From NCBI GenBank assembly GCA_963932465.1, contig OZ010791.1, positions 320,288,283 to 320,352,282 of the forward strand: a stretch of DNA of 64,000 nucleotides, written 5' to 3'. The DNA comes from Maratus speciosus. Taxonomy: Eukaryota; Arthropoda; Arachnida; Araneae; Salticidae. Made by a program: the position numbers and the translations under genes. Under the pieces are notes generated by a model. That model had not been told where the DNA came from. It saw only the letters and a list, made by a program, of their open reading frames with translations, and ran no database searches. The number at the start of each line of letters is the position of its first letter. Within the stretch, counting starts at the first letter, position 1. Positions 11,272 through 22,941 of the stretch are shown in pieces.

Positions 11272-12805
11272 TAGGGTAGATGAGTAATGGACACCCTTAA
11301 GGAATTTCTTTAAAACTATAATTAATACCTATAATTTTTATATTCCAGTTTTTCCAGTATTATATTAATATATAAATAATATTTAACTATTCTCATAGTC
11401 TCATTTCCCAATGTTAATCAAAATTGTATTGTAAATAACAGAAATATATCAAAATACCCACAATTCCAGTCATGGACACTCCAGAAAATATAGTACATAT
11501 AATTGTTTTTATGACTGTATTTAGAATCAGAATTTATCGAAAGCATACTAACTAATGAAACAAAATAGTTATTTTCAAATAAATTTAACAATTAAGTTAT
11601 CATTAATTAATAAAATATATGTGATAATTATTCACTGTTTAAATCAATTATTGTGATTATTACAAAATCAATATTTTAATTATTTTAGATAGATGGTTTA
11701 AAATAATAAATGACAGGGAATTACAGTTGTCAAATTTTAGAGACAGTGGTGGATTTAGGAAGGTAATTCAAAAAAATCTAAAAAAAAAAAAAAAAAAAAC
11801 ATTTTGGAATATTAGTGCATAAATTCGTATATTTACCACTATTCTTAACAATGAAACACCCCGAAACTACTTGATATATTACTTGCAGTAATTAATATTA
11901 CATATATGAAAGAAATAATACCGCAGGTTGAATGTTTTAAATATTAAATAAAATAATTTCAAAATAAAAGTTCAGAACTGATGTTTGAGGCCACTGATCC
12001 GCAGATTTACTAGTTCCATTTACTACTATAAGTATAAATTTAATTACTAATATGGGATTTTTATTTTATTTATTTATTTTTTATTTATTTATTTATTTAT
12101 TTATTTTTTTTTTTTTTTTTTTTTTTGGTCAGAGAAGAATGAAAAACGTTTAAGACAGGAAATAATAAGTATATTTTTAACAACTTCTGTAACTTTTTTT
12201 TTAATGGGTAGAAATTGAGCACTTCTTTCCCCTATGTCCTTAAACAATATTCTCTGATTCCTAATTTGTTTTATTTATTACCAGATTATAAAATATGTAA
12301 GGCAAAGTTATATAAAATTTGTGTTATTACATTCTGGTAAGTGCAATATAAATTATTAAATTTGATTACTTAGGTTTTCAGTTTTGTCAAAAGATTTTTA
12401 TCTACTATGAATATTACATAAATTGCATTTTTAGCAATGTCCACATGGTATGTCCATACTGTACATTGAATAATTAAACGTTTCAAAGTTTTCTATTACT
12501 ACCAAAACAAAAACATAGAAGTTTTGTAAGAAAATAAAGAATATATAAAATTATTAAGTGAATTATGCTTTTAACAGATTCATTAAGATTTTCACTGAAA
12601 AACAGTAGAACTTCAAAACATTAGTTTCTGCTTCCTGATTGCTTTGATTAAGAGTATCATCAATAACCCAGTTTATAAAACATGCAAGAGGGAGTTATGA
12701 AAAAATAATAAAAGCTAAATTTTTATTGGTTATTTTTTTAGAAACCAAAAACATTCAAGGGTGTCCATTACTGGAAGGGTATCCATTACTTTCACACCTA
12801 TCCTG
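11272..12805. mobile_element. non-coding TIR element with reiterated subterminal motif
   Basis: The left end reads TAGGGTAGATGAGTAATGGA and continues into CACCCTT. The right end, on the opposite strand, reads CAGGATAGGTGTGAAAGTAA and continues into TGGATACCCTT. A TA lies on each side (11,270-11,271; 12,806-12,807). A GTAATGGACACCC-type motif recurs at both ends, twice at the right end, with weaker forms near 11,473 and 12,437. The 1,534-bp body has no coding frame and contains a (TTTATT)n/poly(T) tract at about 12,055-12,127. The superfamily is not assigned; TA target choice suggests the Tc1/mariner group. Confidence 0.55.
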
Positions 12806-13413
12806 TATAATATTCATGTGTTTTATTATGTGATATGCTTCATATATGCCTTATACACATGTTACATATATATGTCATATGACTAAAATTTTGTCATATA
12901 CATCATAAAATGTTATGCAAGTAAATTTTATATTGATTTCAATCAAAGAACTATTTTAAGCACTATTTAAAGTTGAAATTACTAGGATGTTAGAATAAAT
13001 CAATTTAAGCATATAAAAAAAGAAAATTAAGTATAAAAAAATTATTGACTAAAATGTATCTTTTTTTATATTTGCAATAAACAGAAAATTACCATGCTTC
13101 TCATAACTGTCAATTTTCTAACACAAACTTGTAAAGAATACGAATGTACCTTTAAAAAAATATTTTTTGGGGCATCACCAGCCTTTATAATTTTATAAAA
13201 TTTAAGAAGTTGCTTTTAGCAATAACGATGTGAAACTGCTCAAAAGATCAATAAAATTTTGATGTGGAAGATTCCGTATCGCTGAGCAGATATCCATTTT
13301 TTATTATATAAAAACATGCAATGCAAATTATTTCAGAACATTACTTAACGCAAAATTAAAAATTTAAGTTTGAAAACACTTTTATTCTATAAAAGTTTTT
13401 TTATTCAGTAATT
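12806..13413. other. AT-rich sequence, nothing recognised
   Basis: No coding frame, RNA gene or clear repeat structure was seen. Confidence 0.45.
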
Positions 13414-13765
13414 TAATCCCAGATAGCAATTTTAGTTTGCAGAAAATTTTCAGCAATCTTACTTTGCAGATTTGCAATGTTGCAGCAAGCTCAGCATGAC
13501 AAGTCTGAAAGTTCATAACAAGACTGCAACAAGATTATGGACACTCCGAAGTCACCATACTTTGAACTTGCAGCTAAATTGTCGTGCAAGTTGCAATCTT
13601 GTTGCATCAATCTTACTGCAAACTCATAGCAAACTAGTAATATTGCGATGTCAGACTTTTTGCAAACGCATTGTAAATTTGCAATATTATCATGTCAGAA
13701 CATCTGCAAATGAATTGCAAACTCGGAATCTTGTCATGACAAGTATAGCTGCAAATATGTAGTAA
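13414..13765. repeat. degenerate TTGCAA / CATGACA array
   Basis: It begins with TAATCCCAGATAGCA (13,414). It is filled with irregular recurrences of TTGCAA, TGCAAGTTGCAATC, AATCTTGT and CATGTCA/CATGACA. The 96-residue open frame across it is repeat sequence. TGCTATCTGGGATTA, the reverse complement of its first 15 bases, occurs at 21,494-21,508 beside another TTGC-rich stretch. Confidence 0.5.
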
Positions 13766-13810
13766 TTTCATTGAAATGTTGTTAATTCTTTGAATTTTGC
13801 GTGTAGTACA

Positions 13811-15410
13811 CAGGTAAAATAGGATTTTTTGAGACAACAGATGCCCATTCACCCAAATTAGGGTAGAACTTCGTTTTGATACTAAAAATGAAGATCTAAT
13901 GAGTACTAAAAAAATAAAGTTGTTTTATCATGTTTTTTGCGCAAAAGGGGGCATTGTTAGCTCAGGGAGGGGGGTAACTAAAAATAAATAAATAAGTAGG
14001 TGAAATGGGATATTGTTTATTATGTTTTTTATAATTCCGAATCAGGTGAAATCATCAGCAAGTCAATACGATCATTTCTTACAAAGTTACGGCAGGTGTT
14101 ATTAAAGTCTTTTGCAGGTAAAATAGGTTTTTACAGTAACAAGTGATTGCTATTCACGAAAGCTTGAGACAAACCTCGTTTTGGCACTACAAATTAAGAT
14201 CCGATGAGTCTCCAAAATGTAAAGTTGTTTTACTGTGTTTTTTGGGGGGTATTTTTTTTGGGGGGGGAGCATTTTTTGATGGACATTTTAGCTCGAGGGG
14301 GGAAAATTCAACTTTTTTTAAATAGGTCAAGTGGGATATCGTTTCGTATGTATTTGAATAACATTATCGGCAAGTCGATACGAACATCTATAAGAAAGTT
14401 ACAGGAAAGATTTTATCAATGCAAAGTGGAAAATTATATTTTATTTTTTACATAGTTTTGTCACATTTATTTTACGTTTAAAAAGAGTTTTTTATATCAT
14501 ATTAAGCAGGGCTCCCAAATGGTCCGCCAACTGAATACCAATAAATTTTAACAGAAAAATTTATGGTAGGTTTGCGCTAGAATTAACTTTCAAATGTGTT
14601 TCCGGGGCGGTTTGTAAGAAAAATCTAAAAAGAATTTTTTTTCTAAAATAATATTGGTATTCAGTTGGCGGACCATTTGGTCCTGTATTAAGTCATCTCA
14701 AAACTATTAAATGTCTTCAAAATAGCAATAGTCAAAATCAGGATAATTTTGAGTTTATTTCAAAGTCATTAAATTTACCAAAATCCACTGCTTATAATCT
14801 GGCCTAACTTTGTAAACAATGATCGTATCGGCTTGCTTGTGATATCATTTGATTCAGAATAAAAAAATTCACAACAAACGATACCCCATTTGACATTTTA
14901 AAAATAAGTTCTGTTCGCCCATGCATGTTAAAGCCCCCCCCCTCCCTCCTCAAAATGAACCCCACGATGATTCAACTTTATTTTGGGGGAACAAATCGTA
15001 TCTACATTTCTAGTGCCAAAATGAAGTTCTTACCAGATAAATTTTCTTGAAGGGCTATCAGTTGCTGCTGTAAAAACCTACGGTACCTGCACCAAATTAT
15101 AGTTTTCGACTTCGTATTCATAAAACTTGTCGTAACTATGTAACAAATGATCGTATCAATTTGCAAATGGTAATCATTCCATTAAATAATAATAATCATA
15201 ATAATAAACGATACCTGTCTCTTAACATACCTAAAAAAATTTTAGTTTGCCCCTCCCGCTCCCTGAGTTAAAAATGCCCCCAAAACATGATAAAAGAACT
15301 TTATTTTTTAAGGACTCATCGAATATTCATTTTTAGTATCAAAATGAAATTCTTCCCAAACTTTGGTGAATGGTCACTAGTTGCCGCATTTCTACCCAAG
15401 TTTTGATTGT
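13811..15410. mobile_element. foldback element of tandem ~300-bp units
   Basis: Two direct copies of a unit starting CAGGTAAAATAGG lie at 13,811 and 14,115 (offset 304). Two inverted copies end near 15,091 and 15,405. Shared landmarks per unit are ATTCACnnAA, a TTTTGnnACTAnAAATnAAGATC-type block, AAAGTTGTTTTA, a G-rich (C-rich when inverted) block next to AGCTCnnGG, and CAAGTCnATACGATC. Nothing is coding; open frames here come from the G/C-rich tract. Both outer ends need alignment to be fixed. Confidence 0.7.
14507..14695. repeat. inner inverted repeat at the centre of the foldback
   Basis: The left arm 14,507-14,542 (containing AAATGGTCCGCCAACTGAAT) is matched inverted at 14,652-14,695 (containing ATTCAGTTGGCGGACCATTT). 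The arms are nearly identical over about 33 bases and enclose about 110 bases. They are much better conserved than the outer arms. Confidence 0.8.
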
Positions 15411-15579
15411 ATATTTTTTATCTGTACGCTAATAGTCGTACTTTTGAAGGTTGTGCGAGTTTTGTGCAGGATTCCATATAATCGGAGGTTTGTCAAATGC
15501 TTGACATTTTTATGCTACATAGACCGAGTAAACAAGGTTTAAAGTAGATTCCAAATCACCACAAATATACTACCACAAC

Positions 15580-15650
15580 CGCAGGAATTAAACCCGACAT
15601 AGTTGAATCGGAGGCCACAGGGCTAACCATTCAACTACCTGGTAAGCCCC
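15580..15650 (-). repeat. tRNA-like (SINE-head) sequence
   Basis: On the minus strand GGTAGTTGAATGGTTAGCC (A-box-like) is followed by CGGGTTTAATTCC (B-box-like) with tRNA-like spacing. The downstream part is non-coding. It is a single copy with no inverted partner seen nearby. Confidence 0.55.
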
Positions 15651-15971
15651 AATAACTTCCAATAATATACCTTAATTTGTTTAGAAGTTTTATTAGACTC
15701 GCCAATTCTCAATTAGTTGCTTATTCCCTCCTAATTCTTAGAAGGTAATTAAAAACATTATCTAAAAATAAGTGGTCCATGTACATAACCAATGCAAAGC
15801 AAACCTAGATGAGTATAAACACACACCCTCAATTTTAATTTCATATATAATTTTATTAAAGAAAATATAATTTATTTTCATTTCTTTTTGGCCAGAGTGG
15901 AATATGTTGCTAAAACTTATTAACTTCCAGAAGGAAAACAAAAACTCATTTTAAAATTAAAATTTCCCTAT

Positions 15972-16797
15972 GGGGCGATCCATAAATGATGTCACACTTT
16001 TTTTCAACATTTTTAACCCCCCTCCTCCCCTTTGTCACAAAATGTCACTCTTCACCATACCCCCTCCCCTCCCCTTGTCACATGTCACGCTATATTACGT
16101 AAATATATACTTGCAGCTCAGAAATAAAGCACTATGTTATAGGTCATATTTCAAATTTTATTTTTGAACTTTAACTATGTGTTTTAATGACATTTGTGAG
16201 CATAACAATAAAACTGATTCGTGTATTTATTTTATATGAAATAAGATTACGGTTTACAACAAAAAACATAATATACAATAATAATAAAATATTAATATGA
16301 AAGAGCAATTGAAAACAGTAGTATTTTAGAATTTGAAATGGAATTTAATATATTTGGTTTTTAAATCCTATATTTACTTTATGAACACAAAATACTTTAA
16401 AACAGATTGATTTTGAAGAAGAAGCCTCAATATTAGTTTTACTTAAATGGAATTGCCATAACATTTCATTTGTCACATTAATATGAACATTTATAAAATT
16501 ATATATTAAATCATAAAATAGAAATTACTCCGAATCATTTACTATAACGACTCTTCCTCCCTTGGAGAAAATATATGCTCGTCCATAGAGTACACAGGCA
16601 TTTTGGCATCGCACTCATCCTCGGGAATAGTAAGTCCTCTAATATCTATGCAATGTTAGTAAGACTTCTAATGTTTAACCAAAATGTGTGATGTCAGACT
16701 TCTGCTTACCCCCTCTCACCCCCTTGTCACAAACTGTCACAATTTCACGAACCCCTCTTCCCCCCTCCAAGCGTGACATCATTTCTGGATGGCCCCT
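15972..16797. mobile_element. MITE-like element with GGGGC-type inverted ends
   Basis: The left end GGGGCGATCCATAAATGATG is followed by TCACAC. The right end on the opposite strand is GGGGCCATCCAGAAATGATG followed by TCACGC. The three bases outside each end read TAT. C-rich CCCCCTCC and TTGTCACAAAnTGTCAC blocks are mirrored inside each end. The open frames at 15,970-16,167 and 16,675-16,887 are these C-rich blocks and do not encode a protein. The superfamily is not assigned. Confidence 0.7.
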
Positions 16798-18261
16798 ATT
16801 CACAAATCTGATTAAATATAATTCCACAAAAACAAAATATTTGAAAAGTTTCAAGAATATAAAAAGAACAAAGTTATAATAAAACAATACAGTCTATTAA
16901 ATTAAAAAGTTTATTTTCACACAGCTACAAATAATAGTTTCTAATACAAAGTATTAACATAATATTTACCAAATTAACATACAATTATTTAACATTCTTC
17001 TATATATTATTTCCGTCTCTTTGCATCCTAAAAGAGAGAAACAATAGAGTGCATTTTAAAAGTTACAAGTTAAATTTTCACTGTTTTCAAGAATCCTGCT
17101 TAGATTTAGTTCTAAAGGTGATCACAAATTATAACTCTTCAGGCAAAATGACCGAATCGCTAATGTTAATCCAACGAGATATATTTTTTAAAATATCTCG
17201 TCTGTATTTTTATATTTTAAAAAGACTTTTTCTTTTGCATTGGATAGCTGAGGTAAATTTCTGCAATTGCGGTTTTTAGTTTATTTTAAGTTCGTTGAAG
17301 TTTTTATTTAATTTTCTTTCTTTCTTTTTTTTTTGTGCGGACACTTTCATTCTTTTCACTGTTTATACCGGCTCGAAAAGTGAAAGTATATAAAAAAAAT
17401 CATTTAAAAATATTGAAATGCAACCGAGTTACCTTAAAAAAATTCTCTTATTGGATTAACATTGGCGAATTGGTGTTTCCGTTTGATTGAAGTAGCCTCT
17501 TAACCCTTTAAGCCCTGACCCACACAATTGTACGGGCAATTACTAAAGTAAAAGAGAATGACTACCTCCTGTTTTTGTGCGATTTAAAACCAAATCCGCA
17601 CATTTATATGAGTTAATTGACTTTAGATGTTTTGATAAGACACAACTAGGGGGTACCATCTACAATACAGGGTTATATTTTCTGCTTTTAAAAAGACTAT
17701 ATCATCTGACAGCAATAGACAAAAAGTATGAACTGTCGTAATTTCATTTAAATATGATTTATAATGTTTGCTTGGATTTAATATTTGTTTTCATATAGTT
17801 TATTCATGATTTTAATTGATTTTGTCTTTGATAAATTTAATTAGGCTTCACAAAAGTTGAAAAACAAATGAACCACACAATTGTGCGGGTCCGGCATTTA
17901 CCATTTCCAAAATAGATACAATTCCTAATATATATATAAAAAAATTTTAAGTGATTTTTTTAAACTTATGTTTTTAGCAATTTATTTTTTATTAATTACA
18001 TTTTTAAAGATGACCAATTTTAAATTAATAGGTTTTTACTATTCATGATTTCTAATTAAAATGGATAGTATTAGATATATAATATGCACATGCAACGAAC
18101 TGTATGTTTCTGCTTTGAGTTATAGATGCCATATATGATTTATAAGTTTTACATGAGTTATATGCATACCACGAGATTGATTTTTAAGTTTGATAAATTC
18201 ATTCCATTTTGTCGACACAGCAAGTAAACCACCAGGAATAAATAATAAATTATAGAACGTT
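16798..18261. other. AT-rich sequence with paired CACACAATTGT motif
   Basis: There is no coding frame. TTAACCCTTTAAGCCCTGAC at about 17,500, containing TTAA twice, runs into CCACACAATTGTACGGG. A related CCACACAATTGTGCGGGTCC sits at about 17,871, which could be the ends of a degraded piggyBac-type element. I see no TTAA at the right end, so no element is called. Confidence 0.35.
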
Positions 18262-18500
18262 CAGCAAATGCTCGACAGATTCCGTAGTGTCTGCTTGAAT
18301 TTACCAGGAGATCAGGGAAAATTTTCCATAGATGAGCAGACGATTCCTTTTTTTAGGACGTGCCTCGGTAAAGCAGTATATAAAAAACAAACCACACTCT
18401 GATGTAACAGCATCATCTGGGATAGTTTTGAATTTTGTATTATACCAGTGGGAAAGTACAGACCTGGTCCACAAGGATCTAGGCTTAGGACCTGCTGTCA
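18262..18500 (+). pseudogene. piggyBac-type transposase fragment, frameshifted
   Basis: The + strand reads LDRFRSVCLNLPGDQGKFS then SIDEQTIPF, followed in a shifted frame by LGRASVKQYIKNKP, GIVLNFVLYQ and DLGLG. The order DRFR - SIDEQ-IPF - GR-S-KQYI--KP - LY - LGLG is the core of the piggyBac (PGBD, DDE_Tnp_1_7) transposase around one catalytic Asp. The frame changes in the T run at about 18,349-18,355, and only about 80 of more than 500 residues remain, so it is dead. It breaks off into an unrelated GGGCCGAAACTAAGG, G-rich repeat. It is independent evidence that piggyBac-type elements, which target TTAA, have been active in this genome. Confidence 0.75.
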
Positions 18501-18744
18501 GGGCCGAAACTAAGGGGGGGGGGGGCAGGGGGGGGTATGTGCTCCAAGCACCAGAACGAAGGGGCGCCAAATGAAGAATTATACCTTTGGAAAGGATTAT
18601 TTTCTTCTGATGGACTGATGGCTTCCATTATTATGAAACAGCCATTATAAATGAAGTGTTAGGTGAAGATGAAATAGCAGTCGTAAAAAGTTAGAACTCT
18701 GATTTTCTGGTCAGAATGGGGAAAAAAATGGCCATAATTTTTTT

Positions 18745-19552
18745 TGAAAAAAAAAAAAAAGGTATAGGGAAAAAGGGACGAAATGGGAAAAAAAAGGACT
18801 GTAAGGATGGAACGGTAAGGAAAATTATCACATATTTTTAGGAAAATCATGTTAAGACTAAGTGATAGCCACAATGTTCATTGATTTCTAGAAACAGTTG
18901 TTAACATTGGATTAAATATTTTTTTTTCTTAATTTACCTCGAAAAGTGCAGAAATAAACCTTGGGGACGGTAAGACTACCAATAAAGCCACGATCTTGAA
19001 ATTGATATTTAAATGCTGATTTAAATTTTGCAGTAAATTTCCTGTCAAAGAATTTTAGACATTCTTTCTCTAGCATACTTCTCCATGAGAAAAAACTTGA
19101 AAAAAATTCTGCGGCTGCATCTGAAGTGATTTTCTGTATAAGTTGTGCAAGAGGGACGGTAAGGATGAAAAACCCAGGGACAGAGTTAAAAAAATAACAT
19201 CAACCGTAAAAATGTGTGCAGGTTAATTTTTTGCACAATATTTATATTAAACAATTGTCCCAGTTTCGGAAAAAAATTACATCGAATTACTTTTATTGGA
19301 ACAATTTTATACAGACAGCTCCAAATTTAAAAATCAGCATCAGGGACGGGACGGTATAGGAGTTTTCCTGGTATTTGGACACCCAACATCGTCCAAAACT
19401 TATTTATCTCGTTAATATTGTTATATGCAATCACGCAATGGAATGTTCTCCAGTATATGAAATAAAAAAAAACACAAAAAAATGTATTAAAATAAAAATT
19501 ATTATTCAGGGACATAAAAGTCAAAAGATTGTGAGAATTCCCCATATATTGT
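18745..19552. repeat. dispersed GGGACGGTAAGG-type repeat, uninterrupted copy
   Basis: It matches 40,612-41,125 plus 44,954-45,278 along its length. Shared blocks include AAGACTAAGTGATAGCCACA, TACCTCGAAAAGTGCAG, GGTAAGACTACCAATAAAGC, GCTGCATCTGAAGTGATTTT, GGAGTTTTCCTGGTATTTGG and CAAAAGATTGTGAGAAT. GGACGGTAAGG-like words recur within it. No protein motif was recognised, so its class is unknown. Confidence 0.75.
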
Positions 19553-20023
19553 TGTACTTTTTCGGTTTTGGTTACAGTTTTCATTTATATGAGTACAGTT
19601 TCACTTTCAGAACAGGTTTCAAAATTGAAAGTATCTGCATATAAAAAATTGCATAAAAGCTCGAAAAGGTACGATTGCACAACTATATATATCAACCGGG
19701 TGTATCCTATGCAAAAAATAATATTAAAAAATATTAAAATGTGAGCCCAAAATATGCAAAGAACTGTCCATAGAATTAACATTAGCTTGAATGTTAAATT
19801 TTACTTCGGGTGACTAGTGTCGGTTTTTAAGAATTACATTTTATTAAAGATTGTTATCATAGAAGAAAATAATAAATAAAGATGCAGTTGAACACTATTT
19901 TACATGTGAAAAAGGATTCAAAACGAAACATCTTTAATAATAACACAAATAAATAGTCTTCGAATCTGACATTAACAATATAACAATGGAATTAAGGTTT
20001 TAAGGTCCAAAGTTTTAATTATA

Positions 20024-20057
<34 letters not shown>

Positions 20058-21829
20058 AACTATTAAAATAATATTTTGGTGCTATCCGAGGTTTTAAGTA
20101 TCACACAAAGCTATTTTATAACTTTTTTATGGGGGGGGGAGGGGGGAAGAGTTTAAGTAATTAGTCAATGCATTTTAGTTATTTAGCTCTAATTCATTGC
20201 AAAAATTCTGGATTTTTTTAAAAAGCTCCGTATACTTCCGGTTTCTCGAATAAATCTATATCGTACATACTCTAGACATGACGTTCATGACTTTAGCGTA
20301 CACCCTCTGATTTTTTTTACGATTACAACACTGCAAACCAGATCAATGTTTGTCATAATTTTACGAACCGGAATATTGTTCCGATTTGCTCTGCACATTT
20401 CAAGCCCAGGTTTGCTGTCGCGAAAAATTAACAATTTCAAAATATTCGTATTTAAAATTTAAGAAAAATAGGAAATAAAACGACTTGTACACATCCGATT
20501 AACAAGCAGTTATGTCATAAGAAAAGAGAAATTTTTAAAGAATTAAATAAAACTGACGCCGGAAGGAAATACTGTTAATAACTTTAATAAAAATTAGAAA
20601 ATAGCGATACAATAGAAGTCCACGATAAGAAGCATGGAGAATAGCACACTAAGAAACTGTTTAAAATACTTGATATTTATATATAGAAAGTGGTTTAATG
20701 GCCATGAAAAGATAATTTAAATTTAAAAATACATTCGAACGCACTGCTGAATTCAAGAGGAGGGGAATTCCCCCCGGAAGGTTTGATATTTTATGCCTTT
20801 TAATAAGCAATTTCCACACCGAATCTCTAAAATGCCCCCCCCCCCTTCCTCCAGAGCCGCAGAAATTAATCCCGGAGAAAAATATCTGAATTCAACACTG
20901 CTCGATCGGCGTGAGCAAGAAAAAAGGCAAATATTAATTAAAACGATATCTTAGAAATTCCCCTTAAAGTTGAGAAAAATTCATTTTAAAATTAAAATTT
21001 TCAATAATGCCTTAACATGGACCAAAACCAAACTATTTAAAAATGTAAGCATTCCTCAGTAAATTAACATAACTTTTTAATTTATTAAAATTTCTGTACG
21101 AAATAAGTTGTAGTTTGTACAGAGAAAATACAAAAATATCCGAATCACATTTGAATAATTAAAATAATAAATACCTTTATATCTGGGTTCTTTACTTGAA
21201 CGCTAATCCAATGGCGCTGCTTCATGGAATTCAATAAAGAAGTGTTGTAATTTTGTCTTTGTAAAATTTCCGCGCATGCGCGTTTATATCTGTTCTCCTT
21301 CCAATAAAAGGAATTTTTCGCTTACGTCGTTATTTTATGACAGTGTTGTATCAGATTTAGAGCAAAGTTGCGTTGCAAGAAAGCGATTGATTATATTCCG
21401 TCTACCTAGTAATGGCCTTGCGGCAATATTATTACTTCAAATTTTTCGTGACAAGAAAATATCAAGGAAAAAATAATCTTGCTGCAATTGTTCATGCTAT
21501 CTGGGATTAGCTTTAAATGTTTATCAATTATATGAATTATTGAATATATAGATTTTTTAATTTACGAAAATGTGATTTTAACCAGATAATTTTAAAAAGG
21601 AAAATAAATGCGATTAAACTGCAATTTAATTAATGGTTTTAACCATCTGATTAAAATCGTTGACATACTATTTTTTCTTTGAACTATTCAAAATAAACAT
21701 TAAATTTATTAAATTTTATTGAATAGATAAAAGTTACATTAATGGCATATATTACTTTATAACATGTTTTTTATGTGAAATTAACTCAAATAATAATAAA
21801 AGAAAGCAGAAAAAATCATTTTTTCTTAC
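19553..21829. other. AT-rich sequence, no gene seen
   Basis: It contains a (TA)n run at 20,024-20,054, G runs near 20,131-20,150 and C runs near 20,836-20,846. A TTGC-rich stretch at about 21,360-21,508 ends in TGCTATCTGGGATTA, which relates it to the 13.4-kb repeat. The short open frames have no motifs. Confidence 0.4.
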
Positions 21830-22100
21830 CCATTTCTTGTTGCATCGTCTTCTATAATTCCATTATGGTAATCCAAAAAGCGAAAGTTCTTAAAGTCAAA
21901 AGTCGAAGCATTATGTCCGAATACTACAGTACAATGACATTGACCAGCTGAGATTAACAGGTCACTGCACATTGTACTTTTTTCGGACTGATATTTTATG
22001 TAAAATATTTCTTGACCGCGTTCCTGTATAACTTTTGTAGAATTTAAAAAACCAGTGACAACATCATTCATAAAAGAGCTACTGTTTCCAGCTGCTGCCA
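21830..22100 (-). CDS. candidate internal exon of an unidentified protein
   Basis: The minus-strand frame encodes about 90 residues beginning AAAGNSSSFMNDVVTGFLNS and ending FLDYHNGIIEDDATRNG. It is flanked by an acceptor (TTTATTCTTTTGAATAG, ending at 22,101) and a donor (GG|GTAAGA, from 21,829). The stop codon that closes the frame is formed by the donor itself, as expected for a true internal exon (start phase 1, end phase 2). The sequence has three Cys (CSDLL, QCHC) and several N-x-S/T sequons (NSS, NST, NAS), compatible with a secreted or lumenal part. I do not recognise the family. No neighbouring exon was found on this strand. It could also be a chance frame, but composition and splice fit argue for a gene. 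Confidence 0.5.
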
Positions 22101-22104
22101 CTAT

Positions 22105-22941
22105 TCAAAAGAATAAATACACTGTTTCCTCTTGTTATCGTCTGCCGAAAACAAAATTCGAGGGCAGATGGTTTTATTTGTTATTGTAGATTTGCAAGTT
22201 AAATGCGTAATACATTTATAAAACTGTTCTGTTTGATTTCCTTTTTCTTTTGTGTGTGTCCATTTCATTTTAGCTTTCAATCAATTTGAAATCAATTCAA
22301 GTAAAAATGGACTGTCTCTTTTTTGTAAATTATAAAAATTGTATTAGTCATAATTAGAGTATATAAAATAAAACATTATTGAAATTTCTAGTGTATATAA
22401 AACCAATTTAATGGACAATAAAGAAAGGCCTTTAAAAAAAAAAAAAAAAAAAAGGTAAAGTTTGTATCACATGTAATAAATACCAAATATGTTCAAAAAA
22501 AAAAAAAAAAAAAAAAAGATTATCGGGCAAAGAAAGTTTCTTTTCTTTATAATCTTTTATTTTTTTCTGTATTAATTTCCTGTAGAATAAATCAGCGTGG
22601 ACAATAACTATTTTTTAAAGAAATTTCTGGGGGAAAAAATTAAAATATGAATAAATATGTCATGCATTTTGCATATATTTTGTATATTTTATTATATATT
22701 CAGAAAATGTTAAATTTGTTAAAAAAGTCAGAAACAAATAGCAACATTTATTTTTAAATAGTGACTTAAACTAGTTAAACATTAACAGAAAAGGAGAATA
22801 TTATAGAAAGTATAAAAGTGAATTTATTTATTATAATAAAGTATACTACAAAATCAATCCGATCCAAGCTCCGAAATGCATTAAGACGGCCTGTTTAAAA
22901 TATGTCTCTTCATTTTTAAAGCTTTCCTAAATTCATATTTT
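22105..22941. other. AT-rich sequence with poly(A) tracts
   Basis: No coding frame. Poly(A) tracts lie near 22,434-22,453 and 22,496-22,517. Confidence 0.45.

Noticed and set aside
15970..16167. 65-residue frame with proline-rich start, and its counterpart at 16,675-16,887
   Set aside because: Both are the C-rich terminal blocks of one inverted-end element read in opposite directions.
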